NCBI GenBank assembly: GCA_000173575.1 | Contig: ABYL01000063.1 | Span: forward strand, 1 to 39,084 | Direction of reading: 5' to 3' | DNA from: Burkholderia sp. H160 | Lineage (GTDB): Bacteria > Pseudomonadota > Gammaproteobacteria > Burkholderiales > Burkholderiaceae | Length of the DNA stretch: 39,084 nucleotides | Made by a program: the position numbers and the translations under genes | Notes under the pieces: model-generated | What the model was told of the DNA's origin: nothing | The model's database searches: none | The model's input: only the letters and a program-made list of their open reading frames with translations | In this document: positions 8,358-16,775 of the stretch, one piece after another | Numbering within the stretch: the first letter of the stretch is position 1 | Layout of the letters: each line of letters begins with the position of its first letter

Positions 8358-8849
8358 CTAACCCACAGCGGAATTTCTGCCGAGATACGCAGCGACCGCC
8401 CCTGTCAGCGCGATGCCGTGCAATTCCTCCGGCGATGCCAGATGCGCGGCGATGATCTCGCGATTGTCAAGCCGCAGTTCGGGCATGCAATCGAGGTGCA
8501 GTTCAAAGAAATGCACCTGGTCTCTTCGTCCGTCCCAAGTGCCGTAGACGCTGCCCGTGGGGAGTAGCGGGTAGGACGAGAGACCAATCTCCTCCCGCAT
8601 TTCCCGCTGCGCCGCTGCAGCAGGCGTTTCACCGGACTGGATACTCCCGCCGGGAAAACCCCACTCAGCCCGGTACGATGACTTCACCAGCAACAGCGCC
8701 TGCCCGACGTAGATCGCGACTAGCGCGCCCTCATGGCGAGGCCGCCGAAGGTGCCACCAGGCGCGAGCGAGCGGAAATCCGAGGCGAAGCACCATGCGCC
8801 AGACAGAGTCGACAAGCGTCGCCGGTCGCGCTCGCTCAAGGCTCGGCAT
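8358..8849 (-). CDS. NUDIX hydrolase
   Basis: Pyrophosphohydrolase of 163 residues. The full Nudix box is present from Gly68 to Leu90: G-x5-E-x7-R-E-M-R-E-E-I-G-L, with Glu74 and the REMREE metal-binding cluster. Upstream, EWGFPGGSI gives the usual lead-in. The N-terminal 40 residues (MPSLERARPATLVDSVWRMV and on) are arginine- and tryptophan-rich and not part of the core fold. These enzymes cleave nucleoside diphosphates linked to another moiety; the substrate is not deducible. It faces the LysR gene tail to tail and diverges from the VOC-MarR unit. Confidence 0.92.
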   Translation of the reverse strand: MPSLERARPATLVDSVWRMVLRLGFPLARAWWHLRRPRHEGALVAIYVGQALLLVKSSYRAEWGFPGGSIQSGETPAAAAQREMREEIGLSSYPLLPTGSVYGTWDGRRDQVHFFELHLDCMPELRLDNREIIAAHLASPEELHGIALTGAVAAYLGRNSAVG

Positions 8850-8947
8850 CAGGTCTCTCCTTTCCTTTCATGGTCAGAGGATATCAGGGGCGTATGTCGA
8901 CCGGCCATGACCTCGACGCGGCCGCATGTCCACCCTCCGATTCGCTG

Positions 8948-8984
8948 TTGACAGCGCCAGTGGAAATAATTAACGTGTGTTAAC
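8948..8984 (+). promoter_or_regulatory. Candidate promoter with MarR-type operator
   Basis: TTGACA (8948-8953), a 17-base spacer and TAACGT (8971-8976) form a plausible promoter for the VOC-MarR unit. The perfect inverted repeat TTAAC-GTGT-GTTAA (8970-8983) overlaps the -10 box, which fits autorepression by the MarR protein two genes later. The operator assignment is inference from position and symmetry. Confidence 0.5.
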
Positions 8985-9015
8985 TATTTCAGCGCTTTAA
9001 CTGCTGGAGACCATC

Positions 9016-9615
9016 ATGTGGACTGCGGTTCGACATCAACTGATCGGCTTTGTGTTCGTGGCCAGAGAGCGCCGAATCTGGCTCAGGCGCAGGTTGGCGG
9101 GGCTCATCCGGCCACAGGTCGGCGCGGTTGATCACATCACTATCCCGGTGCGCGACCTCGAGCTGGCTCGACGCTTCTATTGCGACATCCTTGGCGCCGA
9201 CTATTTCATGAAAGTCGACGATGAAACCTTCAGGCGCCATGGCCGGCCGCCGGCACCGAACAATGGCGAAGGTGCGCACCATGTCTCCGTTTTTCTGGGC
9301 GGCAAAACCAGGGTGGATCTATTCCTGCAGCATTCCGGGCAACCGGCTGCGACGGTCGGCCATCCGCACTTCGCATTTCACGTTCCGCCGAGACACCTGT
9401 TGACCTGGAAGGCGAAGATCGAGGCCCATGGCATACCCACGGAAGGGCCTCTACAACTTGGGCCGCCAGGGCAGGCCTCGCTCTATTTCAACGACCCGTT
9501 CGGCAATCATCTGGAGCTCACCTGCTTCGGCTTTTCAAGACCGGTGTCGATCCGTCCGCCGCTGACCGAGAGGCTTGCCTGGGACGCATCGTCACTTCGC
9601 TTGCCGATGAAATAG
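9016..9615 (+). CDS. VOC (glyoxalase/dioxygenase) superfamily protein
   Basis: Protein of 199 residues with a vicinal-oxygen-chelate core of two beta-alpha-beta-beta-beta modules. Core landmarks are VDHITIPVRDLELARRFYCDILG (first metal-side strand and helix), GAHHVSVFLGG, HFAFHVPPRHL and YFNDPFGNHLELTCFG, giving His and Glu candidates for a divalent metal. The ATG at 9016 has GGAGA seven bases upstream. About 37 residues of basic, hydrophobic sequence precede the core, longer than usual for the family. The stop codon directly abuts the MarR gene, so both are one operon behind the TTGACA promoter. The substrate is unknown; MarR linkage suggests detoxification of an aromatic or electrophilic compound. 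Confidence 0.88.
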   Translation: MWTAVRHQLIGFVFVARERRIWLRRRLAGLIRPQVGAVDHITIPVRDLELARRFYCDILGADYFMKVDDETFRRHGRPPAPNNGEGAHHVSVFLGGKTRVDLFLQHSGQPAATVGHPHFAFHVPPRHLLTWKAKIEAHGIPTEGPLQLGPPGQASLYFNDPFGNHLELTCFGFSRPVSIRPPLTERLAWDASSLRLPMK

Positions 9616-9624
9616 GTGGAAAAC

Positions 9625-10050
9625 GTGCCCGACTACGATGCGCTAGGCGGACTGGTACAGGAGTTCGTCAACCGCGTCTCGCACACGCAGGGGAAAACCT
9701 TGGCGGTGCTATCAGATGCGTCCGTGACCTTGCAGCAGGTTCTGTTGCTGCGGCGATTGGCATCTTCGAGCAAAAGCACGCCCTCGGAGCTTGCGGAACA
9801 AATGCACATGTCCTTACCCGCCGTGAGTCAAATGGTCGAGCGGTTGTTCCAGCTCGAACTGGTCTCGCGTTACGAATCACCTGAGGATCGCCGCAAAAAA
9901 CAGCTCACGGTGACGAGCCGTGGCCACGCGTTGCTCAAGCACATAGCGGCGGCCAGGACAGCCGACTACGCAGCGGGCCTTGCATCGCTCTCGCCCGCGG
10001 TAAGGCGTGCGCTGGCACGGGTACTCGAAGACGCGCTAAGGGAGTTGTAG
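9625..10050 (+). CDS. MarR family transcriptional regulator
   Basis: Winged-helix regulator of 141 residues. The DNA-binding part reads TLQQVLLLRRLASSSKSTPSELAEQMHMSLPAVSQMVERLFQLELVSRYESPEDRRKKQLTVTSRG, with the wing SPEDRRKKQL typical of MarR proteins. GTG at 9625 is preferred because AGGTGG sits five bases upstream; an in-frame GTG at 9616, directly after the VOC stop, is an alternative that adds three residues. It is co-transcribed with the VOC gene and probably represses the operon by binding the TTAAC inverted repeat near 8970. The inducing ligand cannot be predicted. Confidence 0.9.
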   Translation: MPDYDALGGLVQEFVNRVSHTQGKTLAVLSDASVTLQQVLLLRRLASSSKSTPSELAEQMHMSLPAVSQMVERLFQLELVSRYESPEDRRKKQLTVTSRGHALLKHIAAARTADYAAGLASLSPAVRRALARVLEDALREL

Positions 10051-10067
10051 CAAGCTCGCGCGGACGC

Positions 10068-10307
10068 TCAACGTCCGGATTGAGTAACAGAATTCGCGCA
10101 GCAGGCACGTGCCTCTTGCACGGGCGGGCACTTGACCGAGCCATACGAACAGAAGACACAGCAGTCGCCAGACTTCGGTGAAAGCAACGCTTGGCACCGC
10201 GGGCATTCATAGAAGTAGACGCAGGCGTCGGTCGGCATCGCCACGACTGACACGCATCCGCAGTGCGGACAGGTCAACGCGGACTCCAGGATCAGTGAGG
10301 TTTGCAT
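10068..10307 (-). CDS. GDCCVxC-domain small zinc-ribbon-like protein
   Basis: Cysteine-rich protein of 79 residues. It has a CPHCG knuckle near the N-terminus, a second ECPRCQ pair, and the signature GDCCVFCSYGSVKCPP, known from a widespread family whose members are sometimes selenoproteins at the signature. Here the codons are Cys throughout and no in-frame UGA is seen. The last part (EARACCANS) adds more cysteines. The ATG at 10307 has GAGG nine bases upstream; a longer form from 10328 is possible. The gene is convergent with MarR, with only 17 bases between stops. The role is unknown; metal or redox chemistry is suggested by nine or more cysteines. Confidence 0.88.
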   Translation of the reverse strand: MQTSLILESALTCPHCGCVSVVAMPTDACVYFYECPRCQALLSPKSGDCCVFCSYGSVKCPPVQEARACCANSVTQSGR

Positions 10308-10330
10308 GGATAGCGCCTCTATCCGCATTC

Positions 10331-10354
10331 AGCGGACTCAGAGGGCGGTCCGCT
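10331..10354. repeat. Inverted repeat upstream of the GDCCVxC gene
   Basis: AGCGGAC (10331-10337) and GTCCGCT (10348-10354) form a perfect 7-base inverted repeat with a 10-base spacer, 24 bases before the start codon at 10307. It could be an operator or a 5' UTR hairpin. Confidence 0.45.
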
Positions 10355-10781
10355 GCAATAGTTGCCGAGACTTATGAAGGTTACATTGAGGTGGAGCGCT
10401 CGACACCATCGAGGTCCCCTTCCTACTGAAGCATGGTGACTTGTTTGGAATCACCTTGCACCTCTCTCATTGTTGGCGATTTGAGCGTCCATGTCGAATG
10501 ACCGTTCATCGCAGGCAACTCGGCCGCTCGTGGCAACAGCTCGGACCCCGTTATTCTACAAGCGACTACATGCAGATTCCGCTCCCGTGATTTGCAAGCC
10601 CTATGCCACGTCAATAGCGATGGGATTCCGCGTGATGCACCAACACCTGTAACGAAAAATCCCCACAAATGCGCACGGGGCAAACTATTTTCCATGTGCA
10701 GACCTCGGCGGCAGTGAACGCTGGTTTTACGGTCGGCCCAGCCAGGTGCAAAAGCAGTCTTCCCTTTTCGCGAGGCGCGAC
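10355..10781. other. Gene-free divergent region
   Basis: About 430 bases between the GDCCVxC gene and the Asp-box protein. A 122-codon minus-strand frame covers much of it, but its composition is unlike a protein and it lacks a ribosome binding site. GC is visibly lower than in the flanking genes. No mobile-element ends are seen. Confidence 0.4.
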
Positions 10782-12458
10782 ATGACATCAATATTCAGAC
10801 GACTATCCCGTTCTGCTTCCTGGGGCTTTGCAGGTGGCAGCGTTATCGCGCTCGCGTGCGCGATCGTCCCAGGCGCCCAGGCGCAAACGCTCGGCCCGCT
10901 CGTCCAGGTGGCCGCGGGCGATCCGTTCAGCGGATGCACTGCCGACCAGCTCAACGCGCAGCAAGCCGCATTCGGGAGCGTGCTCTATCCAGCCGCATCG
11001 ATCGAGCCGTGGGTGGCGGCCGACCCGACCGACACGTCGCGCCTCCTCGTCGGTCACCAGCAGGACCGCTGGGACGACGGTGGCTCACGCGGACTCGTCG
11101 GCGTCGTTTCCAGCGACGCGGGCAGGACCTGGACCAATTCGATCCCGACCGGCGTGACCAAATGCACCGGGGGTGCATTCCGTCGCGCCTCCGATCCGTG
11201 GGTAGACTTCGCGCTGGACGGCACGGCCTTCTTCTTCTCGCTGGTGTTGGACCCCATGAAGCCGACCACGCCGTTTGGGGCGCGCAATAGCGGGTTGCTG
11301 GTCAGCCGTTCCGTTGACCACGGCGCGACCTGGCAAGCTCCGGTGACGCTGATCAGCACCAAATCGCCGCACGCGCTCAATGACAAGAACTCGCTCACCG
11401 CCGATCCGACGGCGAACGGTTACGTCTATGCGGTGTGGGATCAACTGAGCGTTTTCCCGCCAAGCCAGGCCGGCGATCAGGCGCTCGCGGGGAACGATAG
11501 TGTCGAATTCGCGCGTCAAGTGCTTAGCGCTGCAGCGGGTGGTGCCCCGAGCATCAAGTTCAATTTCACCGGCCCGAGCTTCTTCTCGCGATCCGTCGAT
11601 AACGGCGTGACCTGGAGCACGGCCGCACCGATCTACCAACCGGGCACGGGAAACCAACCGGGCACGGGAAAACAGACGATCAACAACATCGTACGGGTGT
11701 TGCCTGATGGGACCCTGCGCGATTTCTTCACCGGGATCGGTGTCACGAAGTCGGGTCTCAGCATCGGCTATCTCACGTCCACGGATAAGGGCGCGAGCTG
11801 GAGCGCGCCGACGTTCGTCGCCGATATTTCGGTGCGCGGAAACGGAGTGGTCACCCCGGACACCGGCCAGCCGATACGCGATGCCTCGATTCTCTACAGT
11901 GTCGCGGTGAACCCGGTCACGGGGGCGATCTATCTCGCGTGGCAGGACAATCGCTTTTCGACAGCCACCTGCACCACGCCCGGTGCTGGGTCGATTGCGA
12001 TCAGCGGGATCGTCTTCAGCGAGTCGGATAACGGCGGGGTCACCTGGTCGCCACCGGTGATGATCAACAAGACGCCGGCCAATGCCGCGAATCCGTGCCG
12101 TCAGCAGGCCTTCATCCCCGCGGTGGTGGCGTCGGGCGACGGCAAGACGGTCGTGGTGACTTACTACGACTTCCGTAAGGACACGAATACGCCTGCCGGC
12201 TTCGAGGGCACGGACTATTTCGCGCTCTTCTGCCCGACCTCTTCCGTGTGCACGAACTCCTCTAGCTGGGGCAATGAGCGGCGGCTGACCACGGCCTCGT
12301 TCAACATACTCAATGCTCCCGTCGCGCGTGGCCATTTCCTCGGCGATTACATGGGTCTGGCCGCTAGCGGTGCCGCGACCGTGTACCCGGTCTTCGGCGT
12401 AGCCACGGGTCTCAACGTGACGGACGAATTCACCCGCCAAATCTCAGGATTGCCTTGA
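10782..12458 (+). CDS. Exported Asp-box (BNR/sialidase-fold) protein
   Basis: Predicted secreted or periplasmic protein of 558 residues. The ATG at 10782 (MTSIFRRLSRSASWG) has GAGG about seven bases upstream and gives a standard signal peptide ending AQA before QTLGPL. The mature part is a sialidase-type beta-propeller with at least five Asp-box motifs (S-x-D-x-G-x-T/S-W): SSDAGRTW, SVDHGATW, SVDNGVTW, STDKGASW and SDNGGVTW. A short tandem GTGNQPGTGKQ lies in the middle. Asp boxes are structural, so they do not prove sialidase activity, and I see no confident arginine triad. No sialic acid catabolism genes are nearby. It could be a sugar-binding or glycosidase-like surface protein. Confidence 0.8.
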   Translation: MTSIFRRLSRSASWGFAGGSVIALACAIVPGAQAQTLGPLVQVAAGDPFSGCTADQLNAQQAAFGSVLYPAASIEPWVAADPTDTSRLLVGHQQDRWDDGGSRGLVGVVSSDAGRTWTNSIPTGVTKCTGGAFRRASDPWVDFALDGTAFFFSLVLDPMKPTTPFGARNSGLLVSRSVDHGATWQAPVTLISTKSPHALNDKNSLTADPTANGYVYAVWDQLSVFPPSQAGDQALAGNDSVEFARQVLSAAAGGAPSIKFNFTGPSFFSRSVDNGVTWSTAAPIYQPGTGNQPGTGKQTINNIVRVLPDGTLRDFFTGIGVTKSGLSIGYLTSTDKGASWSAPTFVADISVRGNGVVTPDTGQPIRDASILYSVAVNPVTGAIYLAWQDNRFSTATCTTPGAGSIAISGIVFSESDNGGVTWSPPVMINKTPANAANPCRQQAFIPAVVASGDGKTVVVTYYDFRKDTNTPAGFEGTDYFALFCPTSSVCTNSSSWGNERRLTTASFNILNAPVARGHFLGDYMGLAASGAATVYPVFGVATGLNVTDEFTRQISGLP

Positions 12459-12466
12459 GCGCAATA

Positions 12467-12490
12467 GGCGGCGACCCGGGGGTCGCCGCC
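12467..12490 (+). terminator. Strong GC hairpin, probable terminator
   Basis: GGCGGCGACC, loop CGGG, GGTCGCCGCC: a perfect 10-base-pair stem eight bases after the Asp-box protein stop codon. The tail TCGTCCTC is only moderately T-rich, so termination may be imperfect. Confidence 0.65.
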
Positions 12491-12535
12491 TCGTCCTCAT
12501 GGAGTGCGCCCCATACTGTCACCAGACATTGCCCG

Positions 12536-12925
12536 TTAGTCCGGGGAGACTCGGCGCTCGGGTCGAGAAAATATGTTGACGAGATTTCCATCCGGGTCAC
12601 GCAACAGTAGCGAGCGATTTCCCCACGGCATCAACGTCGTCGGCATCACGATGGGAGTCCCCGACGCATTCATCCGTTCGGACACTGCGTCGACGTCCTC
12701 CACTTCGAGTTCGAGGATCGCCGACTGATTCGCAGCCGCAGTGGCAGCACCGGCATTAAAGAGCTTGATCAGATGCTCGGACGAAATCGCGAGCACCGCC
12801 CCTTCGAATCGCATTTCGGCAAATCCATCGGCCAGCCGTGCAGCCTCGATACCGGAAAGCCTTTGGTAAAACTCGACCAGCCCTTCGAGATTCCGGGTGA
12901 CGACACGAACCGATGCGAACTTCAT
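12536..12925 (-). CDS. VOC family protein (YafY-linked)
   Basis: Small vicinal-oxygen-chelate protein of 129 residues. It opens MKFASVRVVTRNLEGLVEFYQRLSG, the typical first beta-alpha unit, and ends with LLLRDPDGNLVNIFSRP, the usual C-terminal strand with an Asn/Asp-rich turn. The metal ligands expected of glyoxalase I are not all evident, so it may be a binding or resistance protein of the bleomycin-resistance type. It lies 32 bases after the YafY-type regulator on the same strand, so the pair is probably one transcript. Function is inferred only to superfamily level. Confidence 0.87.
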   Translation of the reverse strand: MKFASVRVVTRNLEGLVEFYQRLSGIEAARLADGFAEMRFEGAVLAISSEHLIKLFNAGAATAAANQSAILELEVEDVDAVSERMNASGTPIVMPTTLMPWGNRSLLLRDPDGNLVNIFSRPERRVSPD

Positions 12926-12957
12926 TTTGAGCTCCTGGCCAAAAAAGGAAACTCAGT

Positions 12958-13680
12958 TTAATGGCCGACACTGTCAGATTCTGGCAGTATGCTGCGGCTC
13001 GCTACATCGTTAAGCTTCCTCCACTCGCGAAGCAGCGTTGATCGTCTTTTCGGGTAGCGCTCCTCCATTTGCTCGACGTCCGAGATCCGGTCCGAGCGGA
13101 AATTCCGAAAGTCCGCTCGATGCTCGCACCAGCACATCAGCACCCGGGCCTGGTCGAAATAGACCAGGGCAAAGGGCCAAACTACACGCTGCGAATGAAC
13201 ACCGCTGCCGTCCACGTAAGTAATCTTGAGCTTTTTCTCTGCCCGGACTGCGGCACGTAGAAGATCAGACGAGACCTTGTGGGCAGGTCTTTTCAACGGC
13301 GCGCCCACTAGCAGCGACGATTCCTCCAGCTCGCGACGCAGTTCCGTGGGCAGTACGGCGGCTACCTTCGCAAGCGTGCTCAGCGCGCCGGCCGATAGCG
13401 TCCTGTCGCAGCGATCCGCTACCCAGCGCATGCCAAGAACCAGCGCGTCGAGTTCCTCCGAGCTGAACATCATTGGCGGCAGCATGAAGCCCGGTTTCAT
13501 CACGTAACCAACGCCCGGCTCCCCCTCGATCGTTGCTCCTTGCGCCTGCAAACTGGCGATGTCCCGGTATAGCGTGCGGATGCTCACGCCGAGCTCCCCG
13601 GCCAATATTTGAGCACTCACGGGACGTCGATAACGCCGCAACAGTTGCAGGAGACCAAGGAGACGTTCGGAGCGGGTCAT
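12958..13680 (-). CDS. YafY-type transcriptional regulator (HTH_11 + WYL)
   Basis: Regulator of 240 residues. The N-terminal winged helix (MTRSERLLGLLQLLRRYRRPVSAQILAGELGVSIRTLYRDIASLQAQGATIEGEPGVGYVMKPG) is a textbook HTH_11/DeoR-like domain. The middle and C-terminal parts (KLKITYVDGSGVHSQRVVWPFALVYFDQARVLMCWCEHRADFRNFRSDRI) match a WYL-type ligand-sensing domain, though the signature WYL triplet is replaced by VYF. The ATG at 13680 has AGGA seven bases upstream. It heads a two-gene unit with the VOC protein, a common pairing in proteobacteria that suggests the regulator controls its partner. Confidence 0.9.
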   Translation of the reverse strand: MTRSERLLGLLQLLRRYRRPVSAQILAGELGVSIRTLYRDIASLQAQGATIEGEPGVGYVMKPGFMLPPMMFSSEELDALVLGMRWVADRCDRTLSAGALSTLAKVAAVLPTELRRELEESSLLVGAPLKRPAHKVSSDLLRAAVRAEKKLKITYVDGSGVHSQRVVWPFALVYFDQARVLMCWCEHRADFRNFRSDRISDVEQMEERYPKRRSTLLREWRKLNDVASRSILPESDSVGH

Positions 13681-13859
13681 ACGTTGATCCTGATATCGAC
13701 ACACAAGTAGATCGACGCCACTATTCGTTCTTTCGAGTCGAATGCAATCGTTGGCGTCCAGGCAGATTTCGGATTGTTGACGATCTATGCGGTGCTGTCG
13801 AACGTGTCAATTTGGCCGACGTGGGAGTACGGTGAAGGGACAAAAAACCGTTTGAACGC

Positions 13860-14942
13860 TCAACGATTGGTCGGCAGCGCCGCCAGTCCTTCGAGCAGCG
13901 CCTTATGAAACGCGTCCGGGTCCTGCATCTGCGGCGCGTGCCCAAGCCCCGCGAACTCAACCAGCGTCGCATGCGGAATCGCCTTGGCGGTCGCGCGGCC
14001 CAGTTCGGAGTAGTGGCCGAGCGTGGCGCGCACTTCGGGCGATGCGGCATCCTTGCCGATCGCAGTGGTGTCCTTCTGACCGATCAGCAGTAGCGTCGGC
14101 ATGCTGAGTTGACCGAGTTCATAAAAAACCGGCTGCGTGTAAATCATGTCGTACAGCAGCGCGGAATTCCACGCGACGATCTGCTTGCCCGGCCCGCGAT
14201 ACATGCCCGCCAGCATCTGCACCCACGGTTCATAGTCCGCGCGCCATTGACCCACATAGTAGGTCGCCTGTTCGTAGCTGCGGATGCGGTCTGCGGTGGT
14301 CTTCAGCTCCCGCTGGTACCACTGGTCGACCGAGAGCGACGGCACCCCCTTCGCCTTCCAGTCCTCGAGTCCGATCGGGTTCACGAGCACCAGTTGCTGC
14401 GTTTCGCGCGGATACATCAGCGCATAGCGGATTGCGAGCATGCCGCCCGTCGAATGGCCGACCACCGTCACGTCGCTTACGCCGAGCGACTCGAGCAGCG
14501 CATGCGTATTGCGCGCGAGCTGCTGGAAGCTGTACTGGTAATGCTCGGGCTTGCTCGATTTGCAAAAGCCGATCTGATCCGGTGCGATCACGCGATAGCC
14601 CGCGTCGCTCAACCGGCGAATCGTCGCATCCCATGTCGCCGCACAGAAATTCTTGCCATGCAGCAGTACCACGGTGCGGCCGTTCGCATGCGCCGGCTGC
14701 ACGTCCATGTAGGCCATCTGCAAAGGCACGCCCTGCGACGTGAATTCGAAACGCCCGACCGGTGCCGGATAGTCGAAACCCTGCAGATCGGGACCGTAGG
14801 CCGGGCCGGGATCGTCGAGCGAGGACACGGCCGCGTCGACCGTGCTCGCCGCCGTGGCGGCCACCGACATGGTCGCCGCGCACAGCACGGCACCCGCGCA
14901 GACACTCGACAGGGCAAAAAGGAATGGGCGGCGAAGATTCAT
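13860..14942 (-). CDS. Exported alpha/beta hydrolase
   Basis: Predicted periplasmic serine hydrolase of 360 residues. The ATG at 14942 (MNLRRPFLFALSSVCAGAVL) gives a signal peptide; an in-frame GTG at 14978 adds a stretch without a ribosome binding site. The catalytic frame is clear: oxyanion-hole HGKNFC, cap-entry PDQIGFCKSSKP, nucleophile elbow GHSTGG with Ser164, acid candidate in LLIGQKDTTAIG, and histidine in LGHAPQMQDPDAF. The extra N-terminal region before the fold (about residues 35-75) is proline-rich. Family members include lipases, esterases and haloperoxidase-like enzymes; the substrate is not deducible. It stands alone, divergent from glgC. Confidence 0.92.
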   Translation of the reverse strand: MNLRRPFLFALSSVCAGAVLCAATMSVAATAASTVDAAVSSLDDPGPAYGPDLQGFDYPAPVGRFEFTSQGVPLQMAYMDVQPAHANGRTVVLLHGKNFCAATWDATIRRLSDAGYRVIAPDQIGFCKSSKPEHYQYSFQQLARNTHALLESLGVSDVTVVGHSTGGMLAIRYALMYPRETQQLVLVNPIGLEDWKAKGVPSLSVDQWYQRELKTTADRIRSYEQATYYVGQWRADYEPWVQMLAGMYRGPGKQIVAWNSALLYDMIYTQPVFYELGQLSMPTLLLIGQKDTTAIGKDAASPEVRATLGHYSELGRATAKAIPHATLVEFAGLGHAPQMQDPDAFHKALLEGLAALPTNR

Positions 14943-15418
14943 CAGGATGTTCTGGAAAAAACGCAACAGAGGGAGCACGACGTTCGAAGCGCCCGATTCT
15001 ACGACGCGCCGCCGAACTCCGGCGCCAGTCGGGCACAGCGGTCACGGCACGCGGCTGGGCCGAGGTGGCATGCATATTGCACTTTGTGAGTACACGCGTC
15101 GTCAGCGCGCGACCTCGTTCTCAATGTGCTGCGCCGCACCGAAAGGTGCGCCGTAACAGGCGATCGTTCGAGGATGGTCCGCTACGCGGCCCCGCAATAA
15201 ACACTATTCGCTCGCATCCAATCGGTGCTAGAACTGACTGACGGACCGGCGAATAACAGGCAGCGAAAGACGGCGACGCGGCGCGACTGCCAGGCAACAC
15301 GAATCATCCGCGCAAATCAGACGACCAGATCACCCGGGGGGTAAACCAATCAAGCAACCATCTTGCATGGGATCGGAGCAGGCACTGCGGCGCTAACTCC
15401 GGTCGACAGGAGACAACT
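14943..15418. other. Divergent region between the hydrolase gene and glgC
   Basis: A gap of 476 bases with no supported gene. CGCACC-GAAA-GGTGCG near 15136-15151 is a short GNRA-loop hairpin of uncertain role. The promoters of both flanking genes must lie here but I cannot place them. Confidence 0.4.
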
Positions 15419-16678
15419 ATGAGCACTCCGGCACGGCTGAACGACTTACAGCGCACTACTCTCGCGATCGTCCTCGCAGGCGGACGCGGTACCCGGCTCG
15501 GGCCGCTCACGAACAAGCGCGTGAAGCCCGCGGTGCACTTCGGCGGCAAATACCGGATCATCGACTTCGCGCTCTCCAACTGCCTGAACTCCGGCATCCG
15601 CCGCATCGCGGTGGTCACGCAGTACAAGGCGCATTCGCTGCTGCGTCATCTGCAGCGCGGCTGGAGCTTCCTGCGCGGCGAGATGGGCGAGTTCATCGAC
15701 CTGTGGCCCGCGCAGCAGCGCGTCGAAGGCGCGCACTGGTATCGCGGCACCGCCGACGCGGTGTTCCAGAACCTCGACATCATCCGCTCGATCCGCCCGA
15801 AGTACGTGGTCGTGCTCGCGGGCGACCACATCTACAAGATGGACTACACGCGCATGATCGCCGATCACGCGGACAGCGGCGCCGACTGCACGGTCGGCTG
15901 CATCGAGGTGCCGCGCATGGACGCGGTCGCGTTCGGCGTGATGGCGGTCGACGAAAACCGCCGCGTGACCGGCTTCGTCGAAAAGCCGGCCGACCCGCCC
16001 GCGATGCCCGGCCGTCCCGACACGGCGCTCGCGAGCATGGGCATCTACGTGTTCAACGCCGACTACCTGTACACGTTGCTCGAAGAGAACATCGCCGCGC
16101 TCGAGACCGATCACGACTTCGGCAAGGACATCCTGCCGCGCGTCGTCACACAAGGCGTCGCGATCGCGCATCCGTTCAGCATGTCGTGCGTATCGTCGGA
16201 CCCGAGCGTCGAGCCGTACTGGCGCGACGTCGGCACGATCGACGCGTACTGGGCCGCGAACCTCGACCTCGCCTCGACGATCCCGACGCTCGACCTCTAC
16301 GATCAGACATGGCCGATCTGGACTTACCAGGAGCAGTTGCCGCCCGCGAAGTTCGTGCGCGATCTGAAGGGGCTGCAGGGCACGGGCAACAATCTGATCG
16401 TCTGCGGCGGCTGCGTGATCTCGGGCTCGCAGATTTCGCGCTCGGTGTTGTCGTCGAACGTGAAGGTGAGTTCGTTCTGTAACATCAATGAGGCAGTCTT
16501 GTTGCCACAGGTCACGGTCGGTGCGAGCTGCCGCCTGCAGAAGGTGGTGATCGACCGTGGCTGCACGATTCCCGAAGGTACGGTGATCGGCGAAGACCCG
16601 GCGCGCGACGCCGAGCGCTTCTATCGCACCGACGAAGGCGTCGTGCTGGTCACGCAGGAGGCGTTGCGCAAGCCGTAG
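15419..16678 (+). CDS. glgC: Glucose-1-phosphate adenylyltransferase
   Basis: Makes ADP-glucose from ATP and glucose 1-phosphate, the committed step of bacterial glycogen synthesis. The 419-residue length matches GlgC. The nucleotidyltransferase core carries the pyrophosphorylase motif [36 protein letters not shown], the substrate segments [12 protein letters not shown] and [14 protein letters not shown], and the sugar-phosphate motif [10 protein letters not shown] left-handed beta-helix region follows ([30 protein letters not shown]). The ATG at 15419 has AGGAG six bases upstream. It is followed 97 bases later by glgA on the same strand, so an operon is likely. Allosteric control by central metabolites is known for the family; specific effectors here are not visible. 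Confidence 0.97.
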   Translation: MSTPARLNDLQRTTLAIVLAGGRGTRLGPLTNKRVKPAVHFGGKYRIIDFALSNCLNSGIRRIAVVTQYKAHSLLRHLQRGWSFLRGEMGEFIDLWPAQQRVEGAHWYRGTADAVFQNLDIIRSIRPKYVVVLAGDHIYKMDYTRMIADHADSGADCTVGCIEVPRMDAVAFGVMAVDENRRVTGFVEKPADPPAMPGRPDTALASMGIYVFNADYLYTLLEENIAALETDHDFGKDILPRVVTQGVAIAHPFSMSCVSSDPSVEPYWRDVGTIDAYWAANLDLASTIPTLDLYDQTWPIWTYQEQLPPAKFVRDLKGLQGTGNNLIVCGGCVISGSQISRSVLSSNVKVSSFCNINEAVLLPQVTVGASCRLQKVVIDRGCTIPEGTVIGEDPARDAERFYRTDEGVVLVTQEALRKP

Positions 16679-16775
16679 AAGGAGCGCTGGCCCGCCGTGT
16701 ATCCGTGCTGGCGGCGCGGACCGGCCGGCAACGCTTCGCCCGAACAACCCTGCCACCCCGACAGAGACCCGGCCT

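Noticed and set aside
10423-10791. Minus-strand frame of 122 codons in the gap before the Asp-box gene
   Set aside because: No ribosome binding site, no domain features, and it overlaps the start of the better supported neighbour.
11085-12440. Minus-strand frame of 451 codons opposite the Asp-box protein
   Set aside because: Arg-rich, no motifs, and fully covered by the better supported plus-strand gene.
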